From: Clavelina lepadiformis | Lineage: Eukaryota; Chordata; Ascidiacea; Aplousobranchia; Clavelinidae | Reading direction: 5' to 3' | Assembly (NCBI RefSeq): GCF_947623445.1 | Contig: NC_135248.1 | Coordinates: 1,984,001 to 2,048,000, forward strand | Length of the DNA: 64,000 bases | Shown: positions 13,601 to 23,237 of the stretch, piece by piece | Layout of the letters: the number at the start of each line of letters is the position of its first letter | How positions within the stretch are numbered: position 1 is the first letter of the stretch | The notes under the pieces: model-generated | What the model was told of the DNA's origin: nothing | Databases searched by the model: none | The model's input: the letters and a program-made list of their open reading frames with translations, nothing else | Translations under genes and position numbers: made by a program

Positions 13601-16292
13601 TAAATACTATATAAAACTTACTTTGGCTTTATATCAGAGATGTTAAATTCACATATTTTCTGCCAAGTGCGATGTGATACGACAACCCTTATTAGTAATT
13701 TAAAGTAACTTTATTTGGATTTCACAGATAGATATGCGTTTCTAGCTATTAAGTGGGTCATTGCTGTGTCACAAATTGGTGTCACCAAACCATGGTTATG
13801 GAATAATGAAGATAAATTTCGTTAAGTAGGTCTTACATCATTCTGTGAGTTATATAATTTTGTATTCTCTGGGATAAAACACCAAACACCAGTGAGTGAT
13901 TTATCTCATAGAGTAGAACTTGCCTCAAGTGGTTGTTTAAGAGGAATTCATAAACCTGCTGTTATTTGCGAAGTGACGAAGACAAATCACTACAAACTGT
14001 GGTAAATGTACTTGTACTGAATAGGGCTTATTTGAACTATGGGCTAACCTATAAGCTGGTGAGATTTTAAACATAACTTAGGAAATGCTAGAGAACTTGG
14101 AAATAACTTCAAAACCAACAGTTTTACTCTAATGCTAGACACGTCCATTTTGAACACTCAGTTTGAACAACAGTAACTGTAATAATTGTGTTCCTTCAAA
14201 TTTCTATTCCGGGGATGTAAAAACAAGTTTGTTGCATCACTTTTGCAATTAATATCAGCAAAGATTATGTTCCAGAAGAGTGAAATAAATACAGCTTTGT
14301 ATGCAAATATGATAGATTGCAGTGAATGCTCATTAAGTCAAAGTCAACAGATCAATAAACTTACTTGGAATTATTCGAAATTCAATTTAAAGATGCATTT
14401 TTATCCCTCAACCAGGTGAGGCCACAATTTTATTGTGGATCATATTTAATGGAAAGATAAAAGAACGGTTTCATCTAAAACATAACATTGTGATGGCATA
14501 GTACTGTTGCAGCCATTCAGTACCTTTGGACACACCTAGATTATCATAAAATACCAACCTCTGTGGCATCACCTTATTGGTTTAACTGCTTTTGTTTTAC
14601 TTAGACAAGAAATTTTCAAACAAATCATCAAATGGATTAAAAATTAGGTCACGCTTAAACGTTTCTGGAAGAAATTTATCTCTGATTTATCACAAAGAAA
14701 GTGCTGTAAGGATTGATATGAAAAATGTGTAAAGATGTTGATTTCAAGTTTTTATTTGATAATTTTTAGTAATGATTTAATCTAATGATGATACTTTCTT
14801 GGTGAAATAGTGAGTACATCACTTTTGCTTAAACTTTGGTTTTATGTGATCAGCTTTTTATCTGATAGGTTCTTATTGATCTAATCCTATCTGATTTATA
14901 ATCTGGAGTGACAGAATTGGATGACCGCATGTCATTTGCCAATCCACACTAAACGACTGTTGATTTTCTTAAGTTAAAGGGCAGGTAAACTTCTTTCTCT
15001 CTCTACATGAGTTTGTTTGCAGCTGATTCCAGTTGTTTTGTGCATCTCTAACCTCGATTCGGTCTCTTAAATGTCTCTAAAGTTCACATGGGATTTTTAA
15101 GTAAAAATATTTCTAGCCTATAGCAACACATTAAAAAGCAAATTAGCATCATGTTTATATAAGCCATAGTCGAATTTTTAACATATTCAACGATAACAGA
15201 AATATGTCACGTCCTGGTCGCCAAAAACTGAGATGATAAACTTTAGGTATGTTTTTATTCATTCATTTAATTTTTCGCCTTAAATGTGGGGAAAGGTAAA
15301 TTGTCCGGAAGTACAGATCACAAACATATAGCACTTATGATGATGGTTATCACAAATTAGAAAAGCAAATGTGGAAAGGCCTCAAAGGCAAAAACATGCA
15401 TAACATTAATGAAATGTGAAAGACCAAAGTTTTACTATCAGCAAAGCCACAAAACTCAATATTACTTTAGTTCAAAGGTCAGCAAATAGTGAGCTGTGAC
15501 CTAAGTTTGGGTTGCGAAATCTTCTACTTTGGATCGTAAAAACATTTTGAACTTATTTAGCGAGGATTACATTGCAAGAGTTAAATTTGCTGCTACGGTG
15601 TGCTACAGTTGCTTCGTCTATTTGCAATTCTTGCTCAAGTAACATTCAGTGTAGCAGTCACTAACAGTAAACTATTTAATTCTGAATGTTTGTTAGAAAA
15701 ATCGCAAAACGCTTGGGTTGTGTGAGTATCTAGAATTATCTTTCATAGTCAAATCCAAAAATAAGTGCGGACCCTTGCTTTATTTGTTCAAATGCATTTT
15801 ATCTGTGTTTGGATGTGATTCACAAGAAAGCGAAGTGAGAAATTAGAAATTAATCGCAAAGTCAAGTTAACTTCTGTATTTTGTATTTTTATGCGTAATT
15901 TTGTAAGGCAGCGTCTATTTCACCCGCAGCCTTTTACCGAATTTGGAAAAAGTTACTTTGGTAAACAATTAGCCGGTTAATGCAATTGGTAATTTTTTAC
16001 TTCAGTAAATGGCAGCCGGTGAAGTAGACACTTACTTTACTGAGTGCTGTTTACTGAAGTAGGAAAATAAAAATGCGGTAATTGGCAATTACTCAGGTCA
16101 ATAAATAGAAATGTACGCTAATTTCACTGAAAACCACGTACTAATTTTTCGTACAAATTTTGCTTACAAAACAAGAAAGCAAACCTCCAAGTAATATAGA
16201 TCCAAGGATGTAATTTGTGAATCCAGGAAGTCTTCATAAGTGACAAACTCAGTGATAATATTGTCGGCGCCTGCGTTACCCTCTTCTTCCAT
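4693..16292 (-). CDS. CFAP299: Cilia- and flagella-associated protein 299
   Basis: Six coding exons on the minus strand: 16185-16292, 12953-13083, 7245-7335, 5993-6135, 5346-5475 and 4693-4791. Every junction has GT/AG signals and a matching phase, giving 702 nt and 233 aa, the length I recall for the vertebrate protein. Exon 1 encodes a start ending [13 protein letters not shown]. Later exons carry the family blocks [78 protein letters not shown] and [11 protein letters not shown], with C-terminus YDHVTRRKT. The family (formerly C4orf22) is small, soluble, linked to cilia/flagella and spermatogenesis, and has no known enzymatic motif. The donor at 5345 (VDPK end) was chosen over a downstream one because it rejoins the conserved PGDNST block without an insertion. 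Introns are unusually long for this window (5.6 kb between exons 2 and 3) and hold transposon remnants and possibly nested exons. It is divergent from CFAP96. Identification is from remembered family sequence, not a search. Confidence 0.95.
8009..8047. repeat. TGTTG-type microsatellite
   Basis: A run of TTGTTGTG units in a CFAP299 intron, slightly interrupted (GTGTAGTTGTG). Simple sequence with no coding role seen. Confidence 0.8.
11058..11241 (-). CDS. Possible terminal exon nested in CFAP299 intron
   Basis: A minus-strand frame of about 50 codons follows possible acceptors at 11242 or 11225 and ends with TGA at 11078-11080. AATAAA lies only 15 bases further on, at 11058-11063. The peptide includes [20 protein letters not shown] and ends [10 protein letters not shown]. 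The layout looks like a last exon with a short 3' UTR. A hydrophobic frame at 11654-11799 ([20 protein letters not shown]) ends at a GT donor in a phase that would join it, but it has no in-frame ATG, so an upstream exon would be needed. The acceptors have weak pyrimidine tracts and I recognise no family. Chance is a real alternative. Confidence 0.22.
12110..12307. mobile_element. hAT-like MITE remnant
   Basis: The left end reads CATGGCTTCTCAAACTTT. The reverse complement of the right end reads CAGCGGTTCCCAACTTT. These imperfect terminal inverted repeats match the CAGNGGTTCYCAAACTT style of hAT non-autonomous elements. The roughly 198-bp body has no transposase. I could not find a matching 8-bp target duplication, so it is probably an old copy. 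An open frame over it (12111-12437) is probably a by-product. Confidence 0.5.
12816..12910. repeat. AACT-rich low-complexity tract
   Basis: Degenerate AACTTAACTAACT units with A runs, directly 3' of CFAP299 exon 2 in minus-strand sense. No other signal. Confidence 0.75.
15913..16029. mobile_element. Short inverted-repeat element (MITE-like)
   Basis: Left arm GTCTATTTCACCCGCAGCC and right arm GGCAGCCGGTGAAGTAGAC are imperfect reverse complements, with termini GTCTAYTTCACC. They bound about 117 bp of noncoding sequence near CFAP299 exon 1. No target duplication is clear, so the element could also be a fragment of a longer transposon. Confidence 0.4.
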
Positions 16293-16345
16293 TGTTTACA
16301 ATTTTTTTGGTCCTATGTTTGTCTAAAATCAGGACAAAACTTATG

Positions 16346-16464
16346 GTAACTATAACAATATTTCAACGTTTTTTTCTGACCTGAACTGCCAACCACAATT
16401 CACTACCGTACCGTACTACAGTAATTTTTCGCTTTTGGGGAAGTACCTATGTTGTTATAGTTAC
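16346..16464. repeat. 13-bp perfect inverted repeat upstream of CFAP299
   Basis: GTAACTATAACAA at 16346-16358 is repeated as its exact reverse complement at 16452-16464, enclosing about 93 bp. It begins 54 bases upstream of the CFAP299 ATG. It may be a tiny MITE or a hairpin-forming promoter or 5' UTR segment. Confidence 0.5.
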
Positions 16465-17201
16465 TAATCTTGATGGACAGAAAATATTTTTTAAATTAAT
16501 GTGGGTGGGGTACCGATATGTTGAAAAACAAGCAAATACATTATAATGTTTATTATATTAAAGTTTCAGTGTAAATTGAAGCAAAAATTTTATACAAAAG
16601 GTAAGAAATTTCTTGTTTGTTCATTTGTTGACGTCTTCCTTGGTCTGGAAGGTACGGTATTAAAATAGCGGTTGATTTTTGTGAAATAAATTTACCGATA
16701 TATATTCATAAAATGCAAAATGAAAAGTAAAGAAAAACTTTTTTGCTTGAGTTTGAAACACACTGGACGCAGAAAACACATATTAGGTTTTTTAGACTTG
16801 TTTGGTAAAGTTTGGATCCTAAACTTATCTCCAAATTCCTCTTTGTTTATATTAGGAATAGAAATCGTGAATTATAAAAACCGAAACAGTTTTTGGTGAC
16901 TTTAAAATAAATTTTTCTTTTGAAATAGAGTATTTACGGGGGTCAATTTTCATTCACGAAATAATAACATCTACATAACGAAATGATATATGCAAAAATG
17001 CGACATTTGCGGAAAGAAATAAAACCAACAACATATTGACTTAAAAAACGAAAAGATACATGAAAATTCTTTTTGATGTAATTTTCAAGTAACCTATTTT
17101 ATTGATATTTTGTTGAATTATTCTTGTAAATACCCGTGTCCTTGCTTACAAGTTTTGTCCTTCCTCCCCGATCTATTTCTTAAAAAAGTAATACGTCATC
17201 A

Positions 17202-17214
17202 ATTGCTAAGCAAC
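17202..17214. promoter_or_regulatory. X-box-like RFX site between CFAP299 and CFAP96
   Basis: ATTGCT-A-AGCAAC resembles the inverted-repeat X-box (GYNRCC, 1-3 bases, RGYAAC) bound by RFX factors that drive many ciliary genes. The right half matches all six consensus positions and the left half four. It lies about 0.9 kb upstream of the CFAP299 ATG and 1.6 kb upstream of the CFAP96 ATG, beside TACGTCATC. Position and pattern are seen; function is inferred. Confidence 0.4.
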
Positions 17215-18528
17215 AGTCACACGCCGAGTTCCCTCCACTTGAGATGATCGTAGTCAAATAAAAACTGACCTAATTTACCTCATATTAAATTTCAATATGT
17301 CAGGTTATTTCAATAGTTTTTTTGTTATGACTTTTATAATGTGACTTTTACTTTATTTTTGCAAGGTTTTTGTTGTGCAGCTGACATTGCAGGCCTAGCC
17401 TATGTATTATCCTGAAATCTACTCGTATCTTCATGGTTATTTTAGGATTTTACAGTCCTTGTGAATTATAACAAATAGGCCTAGCAGGCTAGGAATTGAA
17501 CAGAAAATGCTCAAAATTATAGTGTCAAAGGCTAGAACTTTTGCCATATTGGTAGTCGAATATGTGGCATCTACACACACGAAATTCATCAAGGTGCACC
17601 CCGAACTTTTGCATTTTTACGCCAGTTTATAATAAATAAATAAATAAATGGTTGTTTAAACGCCAATTATAATGAATAAGCAAAGAATTGAGGTTTCAGT
17701 GCACGTCAACACTCCAAAATTTGCGTCACGATTTCTTGTTGAAAACTGCTGTAATTTCTATTGAAATGAAACAATGATATGAAATATTTTCATATCTTGC
17801 CTTTCATATATTATCATAATGTGAGTACTATGCAGTCTGTAGACACTCTTAACATGGAAGTTTATAACTCTTAGATAAGTATTAATAAATGTTAAGTGTT
17901 TATGAACTTTACCTAAACTATAGAACTTGGCGTAGTTTTACTCATACAATTAAAGAATTTAAGCGGTTGTTCATTTGTTGTTGGTTGTAAACACTTACGG
18001 GCACTGACAAGAATTGTTTATGAATTTTATAAATCTGTTAAAGCACTTTCATCCTTAGACTGGTTTTTTCTTCAATGCTGCTCTTGATGAGTCAAGTCCT
18101 AGTTTTGCTTTCAAATTTATCTCTCAAATTTGTCTTATTCATCTCTTAGTGCACATGATAAAGCAAACTGATGCTTGCGAAAGCTTGTGCAGAAAAAGTA
18201 AAAGTAACCCTAGATTGCCATCCAATATCCTGATTATAAATTTTGTTATTTACTGATTAAATTGAGTTAACACAGTTTAGCCGACGTCAACTTATGTCAG
18301 ATTGTTGAAATATCAGATTGATGTAGCAAAGCACACGTGGATCATTATTTGCTTTGATTTTGGCATGTCTGATAGTAATCAATTTGCACATATGTTTCGT
18401 TCCATGAACAAGTGCTGGTTTTTTGTGGACACACAAACTTTTTGATAAAAATCTGTTTGAAATGCTTCTGTACAGTAACAATGCAAAGGTGAAAATAGTG
18501 TGTGAGAGTAGCAAAAAGCTGAGCAGAA

Positions 18529-18594
18529 GATCTTCCATGATGCACATCTTCATGATCTTCCATGATGCATAATACATGATCTTCCATGATGCAT
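18529..18594. repeat. Short tandem repeat, about 24-25 bp unit
   Basis: Three copies of GATCTTCCATGATGCA start at 18529, 18554 and 18578, separated by similar CATCTTCAT or TAATACAT spacers. They lie about 240 bases upstream of the CFAP96 start codon. Confidence 0.75.
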
Positions 18595-18750
18595 ACTCGG
18601 CAGCCTGGCTGTAATATTAGTTTTTGACATTAATCAGTTTCAACCACATGACATTTTTATAGTTTGCGACCATTTTAACCATTTTAAACAGAATCTTTGC
18701 AAAATAAAGCTATTAAAAACTATTAAAATATGCAAAAAACAATGTTTAAC

Positions 18751-18771
18751 TATGTTTTATATCATTTCAGG
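18751..18771 (+). promoter_or_regulatory. Acceptor upstream of CFAP96 ATG, possible trans-splice site
   Basis: TTTTATATCATTTCAG ending at 18770 is a good splice acceptor 65 bases before the CFAP96 ATG, with no convincing donor just upstream. In tunicates such outrons often receive the spliced leader. An ordinary 5' UTR intron is the alternative. Confidence 0.4.
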
Positions 18772-18835
18772 GTGTTAGGTGGTGTTTTATAAATTATTTC
18801 CTTATAGTGGGGGGTTTTTGAAAGAAACAATCAAA

Positions 18836-21800
18836 ATGGCTGGCACCGGAGGAGGAAAAACGGATATGGAGAGGATTGGTTTATTCAGTGAAGTAGGGTA
18901 CACCACAATTGGGGATAAATATCCAAAAGTTCACGTCAGCAGTTGTAAGTATAAATGTCTGATTCCAAGCCTTGTTGATTCATTTCAAGAGTCTGTGATT
19001 AAAAGCAGGGCAAACACAAAACAGCCATGATGCAAAAAGCACTAGTCCAAATTTTGCGTTACACTAACCTATTGGCTATTTTGATTCTATTTTATATCCC
19101 CAGAAGAACTATTTCGCTCCAAAGTATGATAAAGTATATTTGGTGATGCCATAAAGAACCACGTTCACGTATTCAAACTCACTCGTGCTTTTATTTTCAG
19201 TGCCATTCAATGATGCAGCATACAAAGGAAAACACATGTTACCCGGTGGGAGTAAAGCAAGATCGGCTCTGCAGGTAATTGGTGACCCCGGTATAACTAA
19301 GTTTTAGTTAAAAGTATGAAAGTTTTTACCGATTCTATAAAACTTTAAAAGATAAACCTTTTTGTATTGCTATTGTTTCTTACCATCACATTTGAAGTCA
19401 GATGTTCTTTTTATGAATTTTTTAAGAACACCAAATAGTTTTGAAAATATTAATACATCATGTTAATTTCAGGCAGGCTATTTTGACAGTCAATTTAAGC
19501 GAATATTGGAAAAAGAAGCGTACACCGATCCAGTGAAACTGAGGAGACAGCAAAGATTAAAAGAAAGCAAGAAAAACATTGGAAAAGCATTTTTGCCAAA
19601 TAGTGGATCAAAATTGCCGTGAGTAACAGACAGAAATTTGTAAATTATTAATTTTTCCTCATAGAATTTGCATTATTTTTACCCAGAGAGTTTTTTCATT
19701 TTCATTTTGTTTTCATTTGCTTTTACAGTTCTGGCCTTGGAAATTCATATGGGACATTTTCGGGGCCAGTTGGGGCTTTTAGCCCCGTGTCAAGGCCCCG
19801 AAAGCCATACACGGCACCTGGAAGAAATTTTACAACCAACCCAGGAAAGCAGGGTACTGGATATGGGTGAGTTGAACCTGCATTGTTTATACCTGAAGTC
19901 TGTTGTAAGTGAGTTGTATGAAATTTATTTTTCTAATACATCTCAAAGATAAAACTTTGCAATAAATGTTTAGAATGTAATAAATGTTTTCAATAAGATT
20001 GACGTGACAATTATTATGTTAGACATCTTGGTGAAATATAAATAACATAACTTACATAAGCATAAAATGCAATACTGCGTATGAATGTTAGCACAATCAA
20101 TCATCATACTTTTTTTCAACAGATATGTAAACCTGACGCTAGGCAAGCAACACGAACACGCAGTTGAGGCGTTTGACAAGGCCAAAGAATTAAGGAGGGT
20201 AAATACAGCTTAAATACCTCATTTTGTTGTCAATTGGCGTATGCTATTTCGTTGTCTCTTTGTATCTGAAACGCTGAGCTATTTGTCATTATCCAAATGC
20301 TGACGATAGTAGTATTTGCAAGTAAAGACTAAAAATAAAGTTATCTTTAACTTGACATTAACTCAAGCTTTGGCTTTTAAATTTGTCTTTTCGTAAAAAT
20401 TTCAGCGGAAAAGCGAAATTTTTTGTGACTTAAAAATATTTAACCTGACTGAGATTAGCTTAATAAACTGCAACTTCACATCCAACTAAAATGCACTTCA
20501 CGGAAAGAGCCTTTTGATAGGGTTTGGACTTAGGAGTTTTTCTTACAAGTCTATGTCATTTACAGCTTTCGAGACAGTGCAAATTTTATTCCAAAATACA
20601 TTCTATGTCTTTGCTTCCCATCAGAAAGAGCTCTCCACACACAAGAGCATGTTGAAAGGAGGAGCTTTCAAATTGAATCTTCATCCATCTACCTACTTCG
20701 ATAAAAATCCGTACCGAACTGATAAGTCATTAGGTCCGTCAAAAGGCTCATCCTCGAAGCTACCCGCTGTTAAACCATTTAAACCGAGCTCTCCACCAAA
20801 GAAGGTAAGTTTTTGAGCACTGCTGCAAACTCCACTGGGATTTAAAACTAACCCACTACCCGACTCCCTATACATTTTATCATGAGACTTTCATCGAATT
20901 TTCCGTTCTCTCTAAAGCTGTCAATATAAGCACTTTTACAGCATTTCAGCTACAACCTTTTATTTATAAGCTGGCTTAAGTACAGAGTCAAGTAAGGTCA
21001 ATTGTTCAACTTTGCCTTGAACGAGTGGGTTTTATTTAAATCTTCGTGTGTTCCTTGGGCACTGGTTGCTTTCCTGTAAGCATAAAGTTCTTTGTTGTCT
21101 ATTGTCACATTTTATCACTTTTCCGTAGATTGGTGGCGCCAAGGCGGGTACGTTTGATCCTTACCCCTCGCACTCGAATGATCCGTACACGGTAAAACAA
21201 CGGAAATCAGTGATCAAAAACAAAGAAGGAAAATTATTCCACCCATCTCCTGGAAATAAGTCAAGCCCGACGAGATCTGTAGTGGCACAAAACGTCATAA
21301 AGTGAGTATTGTGATATCATAAATAGGCTTTTTGAGGCTGGCTGACCTGTGTTGTAATGACTGGAGTCATTAAGTTGACTCAGGTCCCAATTATTCATGA
21401 CTTGACTTTACTCAAATCAAATATTTTAAATGACTTAGCTGGACCTGAGTCAAAGTCACAGTTGCGACCACAAAAAATAGACCTTTATGTAAAAAAATCG
21501 TATATTTAAAAAAAAATTACACTTCAATGAAAGAAAATATCAACCAGTCTGATTTGGAGAGAGCAACTAAATAGGAAAATCGATTTTACCCAGTGCGAGT
21601 ATGACGTCAGAGATTTAAAGTATTGACTTGACGCAACTTGAGTCACCGTTTAGTTGGACTCGAGTCAGAAAAAATGATTTGGTTACAACACTGTTTGGTG
21701 ACCTACAGACTATGTTTGTGACTATCTTTGTGACTACAGACTATGTTTGTGACTATTTTTGTGACTACAGACTATGTTTGTGACTATCTTTGTGACTACA

Positions 21801-21944
21801 GACTATGTTTGTGACTATCTTTGTGACTACAGACTATGTTTGTGACTATCTTAAGCTGATTTAACGACTGTCGTTTTCTTAATTTTTTCCAGGTCAATGC
21901 ACAGAGACAACTACAAGACCATACAGAGCGTCATGGCTTACTAA
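18836..21944 (+). CDS. CFAP96: Cilia-and flagella-associated protein 96 (C4orf47 family), with apparent frameshift
   Basis: Eight coding exons: 18836-18944, 19201-19274, 19473-19619, 19729-19866, 20123-20198, 20625-20804, 21129-21301 and 21893-21944. All have GT/AG boundaries and all phases agree once one base in exon 3 is discounted; the reading then gives about 315 aa, close to the vertebrate length. Family landmarks include KTDMERIGLFSEVGYTTIGD, MLPGGSK, LQ-AGYF, KKNIGKAFLP, NPGKQGTGYGY, GGAFKLNLHPSTYFDKNPY, KPFKPSSPPKK and AGTFDPYPSHSNDPY. The protein is a microtubule-associated ciliary/basal body component rich in Gly, Pro and Lys, with no enzyme domain. The start was chosen at MAGTGGGKTDMERIG because this matches the family start. 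In exon 3 an A5 run (19559-19563) puts the following segment in the +1 frame, with a premature TAG at 19602-19604; four A would restore the family sequence. Because both sides remain conserved, an assembly error or recent allele is likelier than old decay. It is divergent from CFAP299. Confidence 0.93.
21348..21692. mobile_element. MITE-like element rich in GAGTCA motifs
   Basis: Located in the last CFAP96 intron. The ends TGTGTTGTAA and TTACAACACTG are inverted copies. The interior repeats ACTCAGGTC, GACTTGACTTTACTC and GACCTGAGTCAAAGTCAC motifs in both orientations, as in foldback-type DNA transposon derivatives. No transposase is present and the target duplication is unclear. Confidence 0.55.
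21703..21850. repeat. 31-bp tandem repeat
   Basis: Five copies (the last incomplete) of a 31-bp unit starting CTACAGACTATGTTTGTGAC begin at 21703, 21734, 21765, 21796 and 21827, almost without divergence. The array follows the MITE-like element and ends about 40 bases before the acceptor of the last CFAP96 exon, so copy number could affect splicing distance. Confidence 0.92.
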
Positions 21945-23227
21945 ATCATAACTATATTAATGAAGAGAAATTATAATTTTATTTTAATGTCTCACGTTTT
22001 CCCATAAGCCTCTTGGTCTTTGTAAATGTCATTTCTGTAAAATGATACCTAAAGCCGCTTAGCCCCTTTATGGAAGATGTCTATTGTTGTGAGGTCTGTG
22101 TAAACATTGGTGGTGCATTGTTCTTAACTAGTATGACATTTCATATGTCTTTGTGCCTTTGTTGTGTGAAAGCGTTTTGCGAAATACAGGCAATACTGCA
22201 TTGACTTTGCGCGTGTAGTTTTGTTGTTTTAGTATTCAGTGTTTGCATTCTAAATGCTGAACTTTTTTTGGTATTCTTGTGACTTCTAATGTTAATCTTC
22301 AAATTTAGATTTTCCGCTTCAATGTGAAAGTTTTGCTTAAATCGGGTTTTTTTAAGCTTGAAGATTTGTTCATAATTTTTTGGTACAAAGCCGCTGATTT
22401 TTTGTTGAAAAAAAGAAATTTTTATTTTTAATACAATTTTAACGCATAAATATGATCATTGTTCTGAAAGTATTTTGTGGTATTTCGTTTTTCTTCCAAA
22501 ACAAAATACAGCTCTATCTTCTCCAACTTCAAGTACAAAAGCAACTTTGACCTAATTATCAACACAACAACGTTATATTAAACAGTGATTCTTTCGCCTT
22601 GAGTAGGTCACGCAAACCGGTGTCAAAGGTTATTTTAGTTTGGCGAATGAAAATTTGAGTTAGGTTAACAAGAAACTGTAAAAAACAGCTTCAACTTTAC
22701 GATTTTTCCATTGAAATATAGTAGTGGCTGCCTTCATTAAAACTACAAGTAACTTCTGTCATTGTTATAATTGAATTAAGAGAAACAACAAATACAAACG
22801 TTAAAAGAAATATATACAATGGCGCAATCGTAAATTAACAGCTGCATAACAATGGCTATTTGTACATATCACATTGTGACGTCATAATGAATCGCTGTAC
22901 CGTTAAAACTGACGTAATTCTTAGATTTTCAGCATATATCGGCTAAGTGCATAATCGTAGTGCGAACGTGAAGAACTTCTAGCGTTAAAATAAGCGATAT
23001 ATGTTTCTTAAGCATAAAACGCAAAAAAATACGATTTCATTCTAGCGCGATTTGGAATAACAAAAACACAATATGAAGAAAAGAATGAACATTGCAGAAA
23101 TCGAAGATAAACAAACAAATTAAACAAAGCGGAACTTGGAAGTCAGAGCAATCAGGCAAAGATAAAACCAAGAAAGAAAAGGCTCAAGTGCGACATCTTC
23201 CGATCAAAATCCGATCTTCAGGTCTAT
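21945..23227. other. Convergent spacer between CFAP96 and the PPxY gene
   Basis: Tail-to-tail spacer holding both 3' UTRs. No exon or RNA gene is seen. A TGACGTCA octamer lies at 22877-22884. Confidence 0.5.
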
Positions 23228-23237
23228 TTTATTTCGC

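Noticed and set aside
19668..19952. Plus-strand ORF overlapping CFAP96 exon 4
   Set aside because: It reads exon 4 in the wrong frame. The conserved frame gives GNSYGTFSGPVG and continues across the splice sites.
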